Positions 46,893-56,341 of a stretch of DNA of 64,000 nt are shown here, in pieces. The stretch spans positions 2,108,001 to 2,172,000 of the forward strand of contig NZ_AP031498.1 of the NCBI RefSeq assembly GCF_042854845.1, read 5' to 3'. The notes under the pieces were generated by a model. The model saw only the letters and a program-made list of their open reading frames with translations. It did not search any database and was not told the origin of the DNA. The first letter of the stretch is position 1; each line of letters opens with the position of its first letter. The DNA is from Maricurvus nonylphenolicus (GTDB lineage: Bacteria; Pseudomonadota; Gammaproteobacteria; Pseudomonadales; Cellvibrionaceae). The position numbers were made by a program, and so were the translations under genes.

Positions 46893-48317
46893 ATGAAAGA
46901 GTATCGTCAATTTTATATCGATGGCCAATGGGTTGACCCAGTAACCGCCAATGACTTTGCGGTAGAAAACCCGTCAACCGAAGAGCAGATTGGCATTATT
47001 AGTCTGGGCTCAGCGGCGGATGTCGACAAAGCCGTGGCCGCAGCCCGTCGCGCCTTTCAAACCTTTGGTTTCAGCACCCGTGAAGAGCGTATCGAACTGT
47101 TGGAGCGTTTACTGAAAGCCTATATGGACCGCTACGACGAAATGGCTGAAGCGATTTCACTGGAAATGGGTGCACCGCGTGATTTCTCCCATTCAGATCA
47201 GGCTGATTGTGGTAGCGGTCATATTGCTGCCGCATTGGAGGCGTTAAAAACCTACGAGTTCGAACACCAGAAAGGCAATGCAACCATTGTTCATGAGCCT
47301 GTGGGCGTGTGTGGTTTTATCACGCCGTGGAACTGGCCGATTAATCAGATCGCCTGTAAGGTGGCGCCGGCATTGGCGACCGGTTGCACCATGGTATTAA
47401 AGCCCAGTGAAATTGCACCGCTGTCTGCCCATGTGTTCTCACAGATGATTGATGATGCAGGTATACCTGCCGGTGTTTACAACATGATTCATGGTGATGG
47501 CCCGGGTGTTGGTTCGGCAATTTCCAGTCATAAAGATATCGATATGGTGTCTTTCACCGGTTCGACCCGTGCCGGTATGGCCATTTCCAAAGCCGCTGCC
47601 GATACCGTAAAACGTGTCGCATTGGAACTGGGTGGTAAGTCACCGAACATTATTTTTGACGATATTGATTTGGAAGATGCCGTAACCCGTGGTGTTAACC
47701 ACTGTATGGATAACGTCGGCCAATCCTGTAATGCGCCGACACGTATGTTGGTACCTGCCGAACGCTATGAAGATGCGGTAGAGATTGCAGCTAAAGCGGC
47801 AAATGCCATTAAGGTTGATAAGGCCGATAAGGCGGGCGATCACATTGGACCATTGGTGAGCTGCCAGCACTTTGAAAAAGTGCAGGGTATGATCTCGGCA
47901 GCGATAGAAGAGGGGGCTCGTGTAGCGGCCGGCGGCCCCGGCAAGCCAGAAGGTTTGGAAACCGGTTACTTTACTAAGCCAACCATCTTCGCCGATGTGA
48001 ACAATCAAATGACCATTGCTCGTGAAGAAGTATTCGGCCCGGTCTTGGTATTAATTCCTTATGCTTCTGAAGAGGAGGCCATCGAGATTGCCAACGATAC
48101 GCCTTACGGTTTAGCAGCCTATGTGCAAACCGGCGATGAGGCGCGGGCCAATCGAGTAACCCGTAAGTTGCGTGCGGGTATGGTACGCGTTAATGGTGCC
48201 TCTCATGGTTATACATCGCCGTTTGGTGGTTACAAGCAGTCTGGTAATGGCCGAGAGTGGGGTGAATACGGCTTCGAGGATTTTCTCGAGATTAAGGCCA
48301 TAAGCAGAAATGTTTAA
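46893..48317 (+). CDS. Aldehyde dehydrogenase (NAD(P)-dependent)
   Basis: 474 residues with the full ALDH fold: PWNWPINQIACKVAPALATG, GSTRAGMAISKAAADTVKRVALELGGKSPN with the catalytic Glu, and GQSCNAPTRML with the catalytic Cys near residue 279. The C-terminal PFGGYKQSGNGREWGEYGFEDFLEIKAI is typical. Downstream of puuB, it could oxidise gamma-glutamyl-aminobutyraldehyde or another amine-derived aldehyde, the role of PuuC. It is closer to general aldehyde dehydrogenases than to E. coli PuuC, so I give no symbol. It ends before a strong terminator. Confidence 0.93.
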   Translation: MKEYRQFYIDGQWVDPVTANDFAVENPSTEEQIGIISLGSAADVDKAVAAARRAFQTFGFSTREERIELLERLLKAYMDRYDEMAEAISLEMGAPRDFSHSDQADCGSGHIAAALEALKTYEFEHQKGNATIVHEPVGVCGFITPWNWPINQIACKVAPALATGCTMVLKPSEIAPLSAHVFSQMIDDAGIPAGVYNMIHGDGPGVGSAISSHKDIDMVSFTGSTRAGMAISKAAADTVKRVALELGGKSPNIIFDDIDLEDAVTRGVNHCMDNVGQSCNAPTRMLVPAERYEDAVEIAAKAANAIKVDKADKAGDHIGPLVSCQHFEKVQGMISAAIEEGARVAAGGPGKPEGLETGYFTKPTIFADVNNQMTIAREEVFGPVLVLIPYASEEEAIEIANDTPYGLAAYVQTGDEARANRVTRKLRAGMVRVNGASHGYTSPFGGYKQSGNGREWGEYGFEDFLEIKAISRNV

Positions 48318-48363
48318 TGGAAATATGTTTAGGCGAATAATTTCCAGGTAAAAAGTAAGTTTG

Positions 48364-48390
48364 AAAACACCGCCTACAAGGCGGTGTTTT
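48364..48390. terminator. Terminator after aldehyde dehydrogenase gene
   Basis: A 12-base stem AAAACACCGCCT/AGGCGGTGTTTT with a 3-base loop, continuing into TTTTTG. It has A and T runs on both sides, so it can work in both directions; no minus-strand gene ends here. Confidence 0.9.
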
Positions 48391-48417
48391 TGTTTATAGA
48401 ATCCAAAAGGTGTCATC

Positions 48418-49350
48418 ATGAATACGCTAGAGAGGCAAAAGCTCGAACAGCGGGCGATTAAATTCTCTATTTTGGGCGCAGCGGCGTTTGCGGCCATCGG
48501 CTTAATTTACGGGTTTTATACCCACTCACAGTCCATTTTGTTTGATGGGGTTTATTCCTGTATTAGCTTGGTGATGTCGGGATTAACCTTGTGGGTATCC
48601 AAGTTGGTTGTGCGCCCGGATGATGAACGTTTTCAATATGGGTACACCCACCTGGAACCACTGCTCAACGTCATTAAAGCGGTGATTATCAGTGCAACCT
48701 GTCTTTATGCATTAACCGAAGGGGTTTCAAGTCTTCTGGATGGTGGTCGGGTTATCGATCTATCGGCAGCCATTACCTATGCCTGTATCTCCACTTTTGG
48801 CACCTTGCTGTTTGGTAGTGTGATTTATTTTTATGCAGAGAAGGTTAATTCCAAACTGGCTAAGATTGATGCCATCGACTGGTTATTCGATTGTTTATTG
48901 AGCTCCGGAATACTGGCCGGCTTTGTGATTGCTTACCTGATTCGTGAATCCTCCATGGGTGAATATATTCCATACCTGGATCCCGTATTGGTTATTTTGC
49001 TGACCGCTTTATTTTTACCAATCCCGATAAGAATATTTCGTGACAATATTCGTGAGGTGTTGGTATTAGCTCCATCAAAAGCGTTACAGCAGCAATTACG
49101 TGAATGCGTTACGAAATCTATTAAGTCTATGGGATTGGAAGTCTGCCATTTACGAATGGCTAAAATAGGCCGGGAATTTAACCTGAATGTGTATGTGATG
49201 GTTAAAGACCGACTGGATACAGGCAATGTGGCTGGTTTGGATGAGATCCGTCAGCGTATAGCCGACGATCTCAAAGATATCGATACCGATAGCAGTTCTA
49301 TGTGGCTGGAAGTGATGTTCACTAATGATGAAAAGTGGGTGTTTGAATAA
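48418..49350 (+). CDS. Cation diffusion facilitator transporter
   Basis: 310-residue inner-membrane CDF protein: about six hydrophobic segments, then a cytoplasmic C-terminal domain from about residue 215 (LRECVTKSIKSMGLEV). SILFDGVYSCISLVMSG in helix 2 and GYTHLEPLLN with the conserved His/Glu match the family's metal-site regions. Usual substrates are zinc, iron, manganese or cobalt. It is flanked by terminators and has no visible link to polyamine metabolism. Confidence 0.88.
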   Translation: MNTLERQKLEQRAIKFSILGAAAFAAIGLIYGFYTHSQSILFDGVYSCISLVMSGLTLWVSKLVVRPDDERFQYGYTHLEPLLNVIKAVIISATCLYALTEGVSSLLDGGRVIDLSAAITYACISTFGTLLFGSVIYFYAEKVNSKLAKIDAIDWLFDCLLSSGILAGFVIAYLIRESSMGEYIPYLDPVLVILLTALFLPIPIRIFRDNIREVLVLAPSKALQQQLRECVTKSIKSMGLEVCHLRMAKIGREFNLNVYVMVKDRLDTGNVAGLDEIRQRIADDLKDIDTDSSSMWLEVMFTNDEKWVFE

Positions 49351-49389
49351 TCAAGGCTGAATTAAGTTAGCCTTGATTATTCTTTTTTT
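49346..49389 (+). terminator. Terminator of the CDF gene
   Basis: A 13-base stem built from AATAATCAAGGCT and AGCCTTGATTATT with a 10-base loop, followed by CTTTTTTT. It overlaps the CDF stop codon and the 3' end of the convergent binding-protein gene. Confidence 0.88.
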
Positions 49390-50150
49390 GAAATCGGAAG
49401 TAGTTCTGAGTAATCCAGGTTGTAACGTTGATAGAGTTCGTTAATCTTTCCGGATCGGATGAGTTCCTCCATTCGCTCATCATAGATATTTAACAATTGA
49501 TGGCCGCGTTCACTTTGATTAAATACCGGGTAAAGTTTGGCATAGGCAATAGCTTCGCTTCGAAACTGTTCATTTAAATTGATGTTGAGCTCAGCGGCAC
49601 TGCTTTGGATATCTTCCTCGGCGCTAATATAGGCATCAATGCGGGAGCTCGCTAACAGTTTGATACCTGTCCAGTCGTCGTTAACCAGGGTATGGCTGCG
49701 GATGGGGGCATAGAGGTGATAATCATAACCTCGAATCCAGGCCAGTTTTATTGCGCCTGGGTTGTCCAGAATTTCTTTCCAGCTGTATAAATCCTGCTTG
49801 CGAAACAGCACTATGGTGATCGATTGAGAGATTGGATATTTGGGGGTAATTGTCTGGCTTAGTGGGCCTAAGGTTCTGGCTCTTGTTACCAGTAAGATAT
49901 CGATCTCAGCGCTTAGGCTCTGATGGACAGCACGCTTAAAGGGGACTACTGAGGGAGAAAGCTTGATACCCTCCGACTCATAAACCAGGCGTAATACATC
50001 AAAATACAAACCGCTACCATCGGTTTCGCTGTATCCCGGCCAGTTACCAGATACGATTTTAACCGTACAGTCGTCTAAAGGCTTGCAGGCCAGAACCTGG
50101 CTTGTTGGCAGGAATAGAAGGCATGTACCGATTAGCAGGATTTTAAGCAT
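49377..50150 (-). CDS. Periplasmic substrate-binding protein (family 3), orphan
   Basis: 257 residues from ATG 50150 (Met at the hydrophobic leader; ATG 50162 has no ribosome site). The Sec signal MLKILLIGTCLLFLPTSQVLA is followed by a solute-binding fold: IVSGNWPGYSETDGSGLYFDVLRLVYE, then VPFKRAVHQSL, and MEELIRSGKINELYQRYNL at the end, as in amino-acid-type binding proteins. No permease or ATPase genes adjoin it, so it is a lone binding protein. Such proteins sometimes act as sensors or signalling partners. It is convergent with the CDF gene. Confidence 0.85.
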   Translation of the reverse strand: MLKILLIGTCLLFLPTSQVLACKPLDDCTVKIVSGNWPGYSETDGSGLYFDVLRLVYESEGIKLSPSVVPFKRAVHQSLSAEIDILLVTRARTLGPLSQTITPKYPISQSITIVLFRKQDLYSWKEILDNPGAIKLAWIRGYDYHLYAPIRSHTLVNDDWTGIKLLASSRIDAYISAEEDIQSSAAELNINLNEQFRSEAIAYAKLYPVFNQSERGHQLLNIYDERMEELIRSGKINELYQRYNLDYSELLPISKKE

Positions 50151-50286
50151 CACTTCACGCATTTATTAGCATAGCGTGAATAAAAGTATAGTCGGCTCGG
50201 GCGTTTAGGGGCAGGTGATTGCCATGTGGGAATAGTTGTAGAGGTCGTTCAGTGAGTGGACTACGAGGCGCACAAGGCGCCTTGAA

Positions 50287-50931
50287 TTAGTCGTTAATAT
50301 GCGACTGCAGCAGCGTCAGCATCATGGCTTTTAAATCATCCAGGCTGCGTTTTGAACGAACCGTCTTCTGCGAGACGATGGTCAGTAATACGGCGTGGGT
50401 AGTTTCCAGATAAACCCGGCCTATACGTTCCAGTTCGCTTTTGCTGCCTTTAAAGTTAAGACGTTTGAAGATGGCAGCCAGCTTGGATATCACCAGGTCA
50501 TCGTGCTGGGTGTCCAGGTCGCGTAGCTCTGGAATCACCCACAGGGCTTGGGCGAGGGGCAGCACCGCTTTTTGGGTTTTGTAGACCGTTAGCATGCGTT
50601 CAACGGCGGCATCAACAAACTGTTCAAGGTTCATCTCGTTCAGGTTGTAGGCCTCGATATCGTTCATGGCTGTGGTCATTTCTTCCAGCCAATGTTCACC
50701 CAGGGCGAATAATATCGAATGTTTGTTGGGAAAGTAGTGGTACAGGGAGCCAACGGAGATGCCCAGTTCTTTGGCGATAAGAATGGTGGTTAGATCATCG
50801 ATACCCACTTCTTCCAACAGGCGGGCGGTAATATCGAGTATCTGTTGCGTGCGCTCACGAGCCCGTTGTTGCATGGGTTTGCGACGTGGGCTGAGTTCAC
50901 TCTTGCGCTTTTCTTGGCGCTCTTTTGGCAT
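50287..50931 (-). CDS. TetR-family regulator linked to puuA
   Basis: 214 residues: basic N-terminus (KRKSELSPRRKPMQQRARER), helix-turn-helix with AKELGISVGSLYHYFPNKHSI, and an all-helical ligand domain. It lies 47 bases after the minus-strand puuA gene and probably shares its transcript, so it would regulate itself with puuA. It may recognise the TTCGGT motif found upstream of puuA/puuD and of puuB, which is inference. Similar N-terminal build to the TetR protein at 32710-33354. Confidence 0.92.
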   Translation of the reverse strand: MPKERQEKRKSELSPRRKPMQQRARERTQQILDITARLLEEVGIDDLTTILIAKELGISVGSLYHYFPNKHSILFALGEHWLEEMTTAMNDIEAYNLNEMNLEQFVDAAVERMLTVYKTQKAVLPLAQALWVIPELRDLDTQHDDLVISKLAAIFKRLNFKGSKSELERIGRVYLETTHAVLLTIVSQKTVRSKRSLDDLKAMMLTLLQSHIND

Positions 50932-50978
50932 TGCTGTATCCCTTCATGGACCGGCATTACCGGTCGCTGTGGTACAGG

Positions 50979-52373
50979 CTAAGCCAGTACCAGATAAGTG
51001 TCATATTCAAGGGCGCTAATATTACCTGCAAACTCATCCTGCTCAAACTGTTTTAGGGCCGTAAATGCGTTTTGAAAGGGGCTTCCCAACTGTTGTTTGA
51101 CATAGGTTGAGCTTTGAAAGCTTTTCAGGGCATCAGTCCAGGTACGTGGCAGGCTGGGTTCAATATCGCTATATCCCTGTTGCTGGGGCTCTGTAGGGGA
51201 GAGTTTGTTTTCTATGCCGTATAGCATACCTGCCAACAGGGCGGCCAGCGCTAAATAGGGATTGGCGTCGGCGCCGGCTACGCGGTATTCAATGCGACGG
51301 GCTTTACTGTCGCCGTTGGGAATTCGCATGGATACATCGCGATTTTCATAACCCCAGGTGGGCGCAACAGGGGCGTGGCTGCCGGCTTTAAAGCGGCGAT
51401 AGGAGTTGATGTGTGGGGCAAACATCAAAAAGGTATCGCTCATGGTGTGCTGCAGGCCGGCGATGGCATGGCGCAGGGCATCACTGCCGGCCTCGGTACC
51501 ATCATCAAAAATATTGTTGCCATCATCATCGACAATGCTGGCGTGCAGGTGCAGGCCATTGCCGTCCAGATCAGCAAAGGGTTTGGCCATAAATGAGGCG
51601 ATATAACCGTGTTGCTGAGCAACGCTTTTGATAATGCGCTTCAGCAGTTGAGCGTTATCTGCGGCCTGTAGCGGGTTATCGACATGATACAGGTTTAGCT
51701 CAAACTGGCCGGGTGACAGTTCTTTAACGATGGTGTCCAGAGGGACATCAAGAGCTGCGCAGGCTTCTCGCATCTCATGCAGCAGATCAGCGTATTCGTG
51801 CATGATATCGGTATTGTAAATCTGCCCGCCGAGCTTGGTTTGGCCATTGGTGCGGCTGTCGGGCAGCTGGGGTTCACCCAGTGCATTACGCTGTTCCAAA
51901 AACAGATAGAACTCCAGTTCCGGGGCTGTAACCGGGTTTAGGCCCAGTGCTCGGTAGCGCTGATAAACACTTTCCAGAATCACGCGGGGGTCAAAGCCCC
52001 AGGGGGTTCCGTCTTCTTCCGTCATTTTCAGCAGCAGTTGAGCCGTAGGGCGCTTGAGCCAGGGGATAGTCTTCAGGCTTCCCGCTACGGGTAGGCAGAT
52101 ACCATCGCCATCACCGGTGGCTGCACACAGGCTGGGGATGTCCCGGCCCCAGATATCAGGGGATACCGCAGACAGTGGCATCTTAAAGTTGCCTTCAAGG
52201 ACTCGTTTTGCGTTTTCTATCGGTAGCCATTTCCCCCTTAGAGTGCCATTCAGGTCGGTTAAAAGTACCTCAACCGTCTCTATATCCGGATTTTTATGTA
52301 GGTAGTCATCCAATTCCTGCTGGCTTAGCAGGTCTGTGTCTGTTGTTTCTTCCGGGCCTATATAGCTATTCAC
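50979..52373 (-). CDS. puuA: Glutamine-synthetase-type gamma-glutamylpolyamine synthetase (PuuA-like, copy 1)
   Basis: ATP-dependent ligase of the glutamine synthetase family that would join glutamate to an amine such as putrescine. The GTG start at 52373 has AGGAG 7 bases upstream and gives 464 residues; the longer frame from 52451 has no site. VLLTDLNGTLRGKWLP near the N-terminus is the PuuA-type beta-grasp motif. Further on come PELEFYLFLEQ, FMAKPFADLDGNGLHLHAS, and INSYRRFKAGSHAPVAPTWGYENRDVSMRIP, the active-site and nucleotide regions. It is divergent from puuD with 322 bases between starts and ends 47 bases before a TetR gene. A second PuuA-like gene lies at 53501. Confidence 0.93.
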   Translation of the reverse strand: MNSYIGPEETTDTDLLSQQELDDYLHKNPDIETVEVLLTDLNGTLRGKWLPIENAKRVLEGNFKMPLSAVSPDIWGRDIPSLCAATGDGDGICLPVAGSLKTIPWLKRPTAQLLLKMTEEDGTPWGFDPRVILESVYQRYRALGLNPVTAPELEFYLFLEQRNALGEPQLPDSRTNGQTKLGGQIYNTDIMHEYADLLHEMREACAALDVPLDTIVKELSPGQFELNLYHVDNPLQAADNAQLLKRIIKSVAQQHGYIASFMAKPFADLDGNGLHLHASIVDDDGNNIFDDGTEAGSDALRHAIAGLQHTMSDTFLMFAPHINSYRRFKAGSHAPVAPTWGYENRDVSMRIPNGDSKARRIEYRVAGADANPYLALAALLAGMLYGIENKLSPTEPQQQGYSDIEPSLPRTWTDALKSFQSSTYVKQQLGSPFQNAFTALKQFEQDEFAGNISALEYDTYLVLA

Positions 52374-52695
52374 GTATTCACTCTCCTGCTCGGGGAAGCT
52401 GCTTCTTATCGTTTTGGGCTGTCTGGGGCTCCCTGGTGGGGGAGCGCTCAATCTGTGTTTTATTGATTTTAGGATAAAAACAAAATAAACTGAAGCTTAA
52501 TTCGGTTTTAAGTGTTTTTTGAAGATGGGTCTTTTATCTTAAAACACTATAAAAAAGCCATTTATCTATAAGTAATCTTATATTTTTGAATTTTACATGT
52601 TTCGGTAAATTAGACCTAAAACCGAATAAATAGCTTGTTTATGCCTGAGGTTGTGTGATTTCTTCAGGCCGGGGACACATGTTGAGAGAGTTGAT
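52374..52695. promoter_or_regulatory. Divergent puuA/puuD control region with TTCGGT motifs
   Basis: Very AT-rich. TTCGGTTTTAA at 52501-52511; TTCGGTAAATT at 52601-52611, facing TAAAACCGAA at 52617-52626, so the latter two form a dyad (TTCGGT, 14 bases, ACCGAA). A further inverted pair, AAGTGTTTT/AAAACACT, occupies 52511-52549. The same TTCGGT core appears four times upstream of puuB at 58105-58287. A shared regulator site is likely; the protein is not known, perhaps the TetR gene at 50287. Confidence 0.5.
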
Positions 52696-53445
52696 ATGAG
52701 CGATTGCGCACCACTGGTTATTGGTCTGGTAGCAGATTGCAAAATAATAGGGCCGCACCCGTTTCATGCCCTGGGTGACAAATATATCCGTGGTATTACC
52801 GAGGGGATGAATGCCATTCCTCTGTTGATCCCGGCAATGGGGGAGCCCCACCTGCTAGAGACCTATCTGGGCATGATTGATGGTCTATTGTTGACAGGAT
52901 CCCCCAGCAATATTGAACCGCACCATTACCAGGGTGAGGCCGCACTGGAGCCGATTCATGACCCGGAGCGGGATGCGACCACCTTGCCACTGATCAGTAT
53001 GGCGATTGAGGCCGATATTCCGCTGTTAGGTATCTGCCGAGGCTTTCAGGAGATTAATGTGGCTCTGGGCGGTACTTTGCACCAGCGGGTTCAGGAGTTA
53101 CCGGGTTATATGGATCACCGTGAAGATCCCGAGCAGCCCGTAGAGGTTCAGTATGGCCCGGCCCATGACATGGTGTTTGAGGTGGGTAGCTTGTTAGCTG
53201 CCATTAATGGAACTGACAGAGCCGAAGTTAACAGCATCCATCAGCAGGGTATCGATTGTCTGGCAACAGGGTTACAAGTTGAGGCTCGCGCACCGGATGG
53301 GCTGATAGAAGCATTCCGTATGAGCCGCGCTGATCGCTTTGTATTGGGTGTGCAGTGGCACCCGGAATGGAAGGTTACCGAAAATCCGTTTTATCAGAGT
53401 ATTTTCACGGCATTTAAATCGGCTTGCGAAGTACGTAAAGCTTAA
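52696..53445 (+). CDS. puuD: Gamma-glutamyl-GABA hydrolase (PuuD)
   Basis: Class I glutamine amidotransferase-like peptidase (C26) that splits gamma-glutamyl-GABA into glutamate and GABA. 249 residues from ATG 52696, which has GAGAG 6 bases upstream; a GTG at 52651 would add an unlikely 15 residues. Nucleophile Cys114 in LLGICRGFQEINVALGG; His222 in GVQWHPEWK; LLTGSPSNIEPHHY is the conserved oxyanion region. First gene of the plus-strand run puuD-puuA-spuC-cupin. Confidence 0.95.
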   Translation: MSDCAPLVIGLVADCKIIGPHPFHALGDKYIRGITEGMNAIPLLIPAMGEPHLLETYLGMIDGLLLTGSPSNIEPHHYQGEAALEPIHDPERDATTLPLISMAIEADIPLLGICRGFQEINVALGGTLHQRVQELPGYMDHREDPEQPVEVQYGPAHDMVFEVGSLLAAINGTDRAEVNSIHQQGIDCLATGLQVEARAPDGLIEAFRMSRADRFVLGVQWHPEWKVTENPFYQSIFTAFKSACEVRKA

Positions 53446-53500
53446 ATAAACACGCTTAAAAGACAATAAAACCAAAAGAGAGAAAATAAATAGGCATCTT

Positions 53501-54835
53501 ATGGATTCCATCAATGACTGGTTAAAGCAGCAGAGTATTACGGAAGTGGAGTGTCTGATTCCGGACATGACCGGTAATGCCCGTGGCAAGTTTGTACCTG
53601 CAGACAAATTCTCGAAAGAAGAGACGCGTTTGCCTGAAGCTGTTTTGTTGCAAACTGTGACGGGTACCTACCCCGAAGAGTTCGACGAAATTTTGGGCGT
53701 AACGGATTCGGATATGTACCTGCGCCCGGATCCAGATGCCATGCGTGTTGTACCCTGGGCAAAAGATCCTACTGCACAGATTATTCACGATTGCTGTACA
53801 CGTGATGGCGAGTTGCACCCACTTTCTAGCCGCGGCGTGTTGAAACGTGTATTGGCCTTGTATGAAAAAGAAGGTTGGCAGCCGGTCGTTGCGCCAGAAG
53901 TTGAGTTCTATTTGATTAAGCAAAACTCGGATCCCGGTGATGAGCTGGAGCCGCCGATGGGGCGCTCTAAACGGCCAGAAATTTTGCGCAGCTCTTACAC
54001 CATTGATGCCATCAATGAGTTTGATCCGTTGATTGAAGATATGTATGACTACTGTGAGGCCATGGGGCTGGACGTAGATTCTTTGATTGATGAAACCGGC
54101 GCGGCGCAGATGGAATTAAACTTCCTGCACGGTAACGCCTTGGATCTGGCTGACCAGGTATTTACCTTTAAACGCACATTGCGTGAAATCGCCATGCAGC
54201 ACGGTGTATTCGCCACCTTTATGGCCAAGCCCATGGAGAAAGAGCCGGGCAGTTCCATGCATATTCACCAGAGTATTGTCGACAGTAAAACCGGCAAGAA
54301 TATCTTTGTGGATGAAGAGGGTAAGGAGAACGATCTGTTCCGTCACTATATTGGTGGTCTGCAGCGTTTTACCAAGCATGCCATGCCGTTTTATGCACCC
54401 AATGTGAATTCCTATCGTCGTTTTGCCAAGGATATCTCCGCCCCGATCAATTTGAGTTGGGGTTATGACAACCGCACTACCGGTATCCGGGTGCCGGAAA
54501 GCTCACCTCAAGCTAAACGCGTAGAAAACCGTTTTGCCGGTGTGGATGTAAACCCTTACCTGGCGCTGGCGGCAACATTGGCTTCGGGATACCTGGGCAT
54601 GAAGATGAAAATCGAACCCAGTGAACCCTGTGAAGGCAGCTCCTACGACGAAGAGATTGAAGTGGCTCGCACCTTGGAGTCGGCAGCCAAGCTGCTCGAT
54701 GAATGCCAGGAGTTACGCGATATTCTGGGTAATACCTTTGTTGATGCCTACGTCGCCGTAAAAGCTTTGGAATATGAAGAATTTAATAAGGTGATTAGCT
54801 CCTGGGAGCGTGAACACCTTCTGTTAAATGTATAA
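53501..54835 (+). CDS. puuA: Gamma-glutamylpolyamine synthetase (PuuA-like, copy 2)
   Basis: 444 residues of the glutamine synthetase family: VECLIPDMTGNARGKFVP near the start, PEVEFYLIKQ, FMAKPMEKEPGSSMHIHQS, and VNSYRRFAKDISAPINLSWGYDNRTTGIRVPESS, then NRFAGVDVNPYLALAATLASG. It lacks the adenylylation loop and architecture of assimilatory GlnA and is nearer to E. coli PuuA. It shares only moderate similarity with copy 1, so the two may prefer different amines (putrescine, cadaverine, spermidine, ethanolamine-like). It follows puuD by 55 bases. Confidence 0.95.
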   Translation: MDSINDWLKQQSITEVECLIPDMTGNARGKFVPADKFSKEETRLPEAVLLQTVTGTYPEEFDEILGVTDSDMYLRPDPDAMRVVPWAKDPTAQIIHDCCTRDGELHPLSSRGVLKRVLALYEKEGWQPVVAPEVEFYLIKQNSDPGDELEPPMGRSKRPEILRSSYTIDAINEFDPLIEDMYDYCEAMGLDVDSLIDETGAAQMELNFLHGNALDLADQVFTFKRTLREIAMQHGVFATFMAKPMEKEPGSSMHIHQSIVDSKTGKNIFVDEEGKENDLFRHYIGGLQRFTKHAMPFYAPNVNSYRRFAKDISAPINLSWGYDNRTTGIRVPESSPQAKRVENRFAGVDVNPYLALAATLASGYLGMKMKIEPSEPCEGSSYDEEIEVARTLESAAKLLDECQELRDILGNTFVDAYVAVKALEYEEFNKVISSWEREHLLLNV

Positions 54836-54884
54836 CTTTAGTGACTTTATCGCTGATAGATAGTGACCTGAGTGAGTGAAAACT

Positions 54885-56261
54885 ATGACAACCACAACTG
54901 AAAAATTGCAAGAGCTGGATCGCCAGCATCACTTTCACCCGTTTACCGATCAGGGTGACCTGAACAAAAAAGGTACCCGTATTATCAGCAAGGCTGATGG
55001 TGTTTACCTGTGGGATACCGATGGCCATAAAATGCTGGATGGCATGGCTGGTCTGTGGTGTGTTGCCGTGGGTTATGGCCGTGATGAGCTGGTTGAAGCT
55101 GCGCGTCAGCAAATGAGTGAGCTGCCGTACTACAACAGCTTCTTCCAGTGCACCACGCCGCCAGCGATTAAACTGGCGGAAAAACTGGCAGAGGTTGCGC
55201 CGGATCACGTCAACAATGTCTTCTTCACGGGTTCCGGTTCCGAATCTAATGACACCGTTTTGCGTTTGGTTCGCCATTACTGGGCCGTACAAGGCCAGCC
55301 AGAAAAGTCTGTGATCATCAGCCGTAAAAACGCTTACCATGGTTCTACCGTTGCCGGTGCCAGTCTGGGTGGCATGGGTTATATGCACAAGCAAGGCGGT
55401 TTACCTATCCCGGGTATTGAGCATATTGACCAGCCTTACTGGTTTGAAGAGGGTGGCGACTTAACGCCAGAAGAATTTGGTTTACAGCGTGCTCAGCTTC
55501 TGGAAGAGAAAATTCTGGAGCTGGGTGTAGAGAAGGTTGCCGCCTTTATTGGTGAGCCACTGCAAGGTGCTGGTGGTGTCATTATTCCGCCTTCCACTTA
55601 CTGGCCTGAAATTCAGCGTATTTGTGACAAGTACGGTATTTTGCTGATTGCCGATGAAGTGATTTGTGGTTTTGGCCGTACCGGTAATTGGTTTGGCTCC
55701 GACACCTTTGGCATCAAGCCAGACTTTATGCCAATTGCCAAAGGTTTGTCCTCCGGTTACTTACCGATTGGTGGTGTAATGTTCAGTGATCGTGTGGCTG
55801 AAGTGCTGAAGAACGAGGCCGGTGAAATTAACCACGGTTATACCTATTCAGGTCACCCGGCTGCCGCTGCGGTTGCACTGAAAAACCTGGAAATTATTCA
55901 GGATGAAAAACTGGTTGAGCGTGTGGCTGAAGATACCGGCCCTTACCTGCAGGATCGCTGGCAAGAATTGCTGGATCATCCTCTGGTAGGTGAGACCCGT
56001 GGCGTTGGCCTGGTGTGTGCGCTGGAGCTGGTGAAAGACAAAACCACCCGTGAACGTTTGGCGCCGGACGGTAAAGCCGGTGGTCTGTGTCGTGATTTCT
56101 GTACCAGTAATGGACTGGTGATGCGTGCGACCGGTGACATTATGCTGATCTCTCCGCCGTTGACCATTACCCGTGATGAGATTGATGAGCTGATCGAGAA
56201 GGCGAAGAAGTCTTTGGATGATACGCTGAAAGCGATTGAGGCTGGGGCGTTAGAAGACTGA
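54885..56261 (+). CDS. spuC: Putrescine/polyamine:pyruvate aminotransferase (SpuC-like)
   Basis: Class III PLP aminotransferase, 458 residues from ATG 54885. HHFHPFTDQGDLNKKGTRII near the N-terminus is typical of SpuC enzymes; FTGSGSESNDTVLRLVRHYW, LLIADEVICGFGRTGNWFGS and MPIAKGLSSGYLPIGGVM carry the cofactor-binding Asp and the catalytic Lys near residue 285. It moves the amino group of putrescine (or cadaverine) to pyruvate, giving aminobutyraldehyde. This is a second route beside the glutamylated one encoded by its neighbours. It follows puuA by 49 bases. Confidence 0.9.
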   Translation: MTTTTEKLQELDRQHHFHPFTDQGDLNKKGTRIISKADGVYLWDTDGHKMLDGMAGLWCVAVGYGRDELVEAARQQMSELPYYNSFFQCTTPPAIKLAEKLAEVAPDHVNNVFFTGSGSESNDTVLRLVRHYWAVQGQPEKSVIISRKNAYHGSTVAGASLGGMGYMHKQGGLPIPGIEHIDQPYWFEEGGDLTPEEFGLQRAQLLEEKILELGVEKVAAFIGEPLQGAGGVIIPPSTYWPEIQRICDKYGILLIADEVICGFGRTGNWFGSDTFGIKPDFMPIAKGLSSGYLPIGGVMFSDRVAEVLKNEAGEINHGYTYSGHPAAAAVALKNLEIIQDEKLVERVAEDTGPYLQDRWQELLDHPLVGETRGVGLVCALELVKDKTTRERLAPDGKAGGLCRDFCTSNGLVMRATGDIMLISPPLTITRDEIDELIEKAKKSLDDTLKAIEAGALED

Positions 56262-56280
56262 TATTTGAGAAATAAATAGC

Positions 56281-56310
56281 ACGCCATTCCCGCGGAAGCG
56301 GGAATGGCGT
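56281..56310. repeat. REP-like palindrome
   Basis: A perfect 13-base inverted repeat, ACGCCATTCCCGC and GCGGGAATGGCGT, with loop GGAA. The arms match the ends of the 46648-46857 element. No U-run follows, so it is a repeat hairpin rather than a terminator, sitting between spuC and the cupin gene. Confidence 0.8.
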
Positions 56311-56341
56311 TGTAGAGAGCGTGTTATTGAGGGGCAATTAA

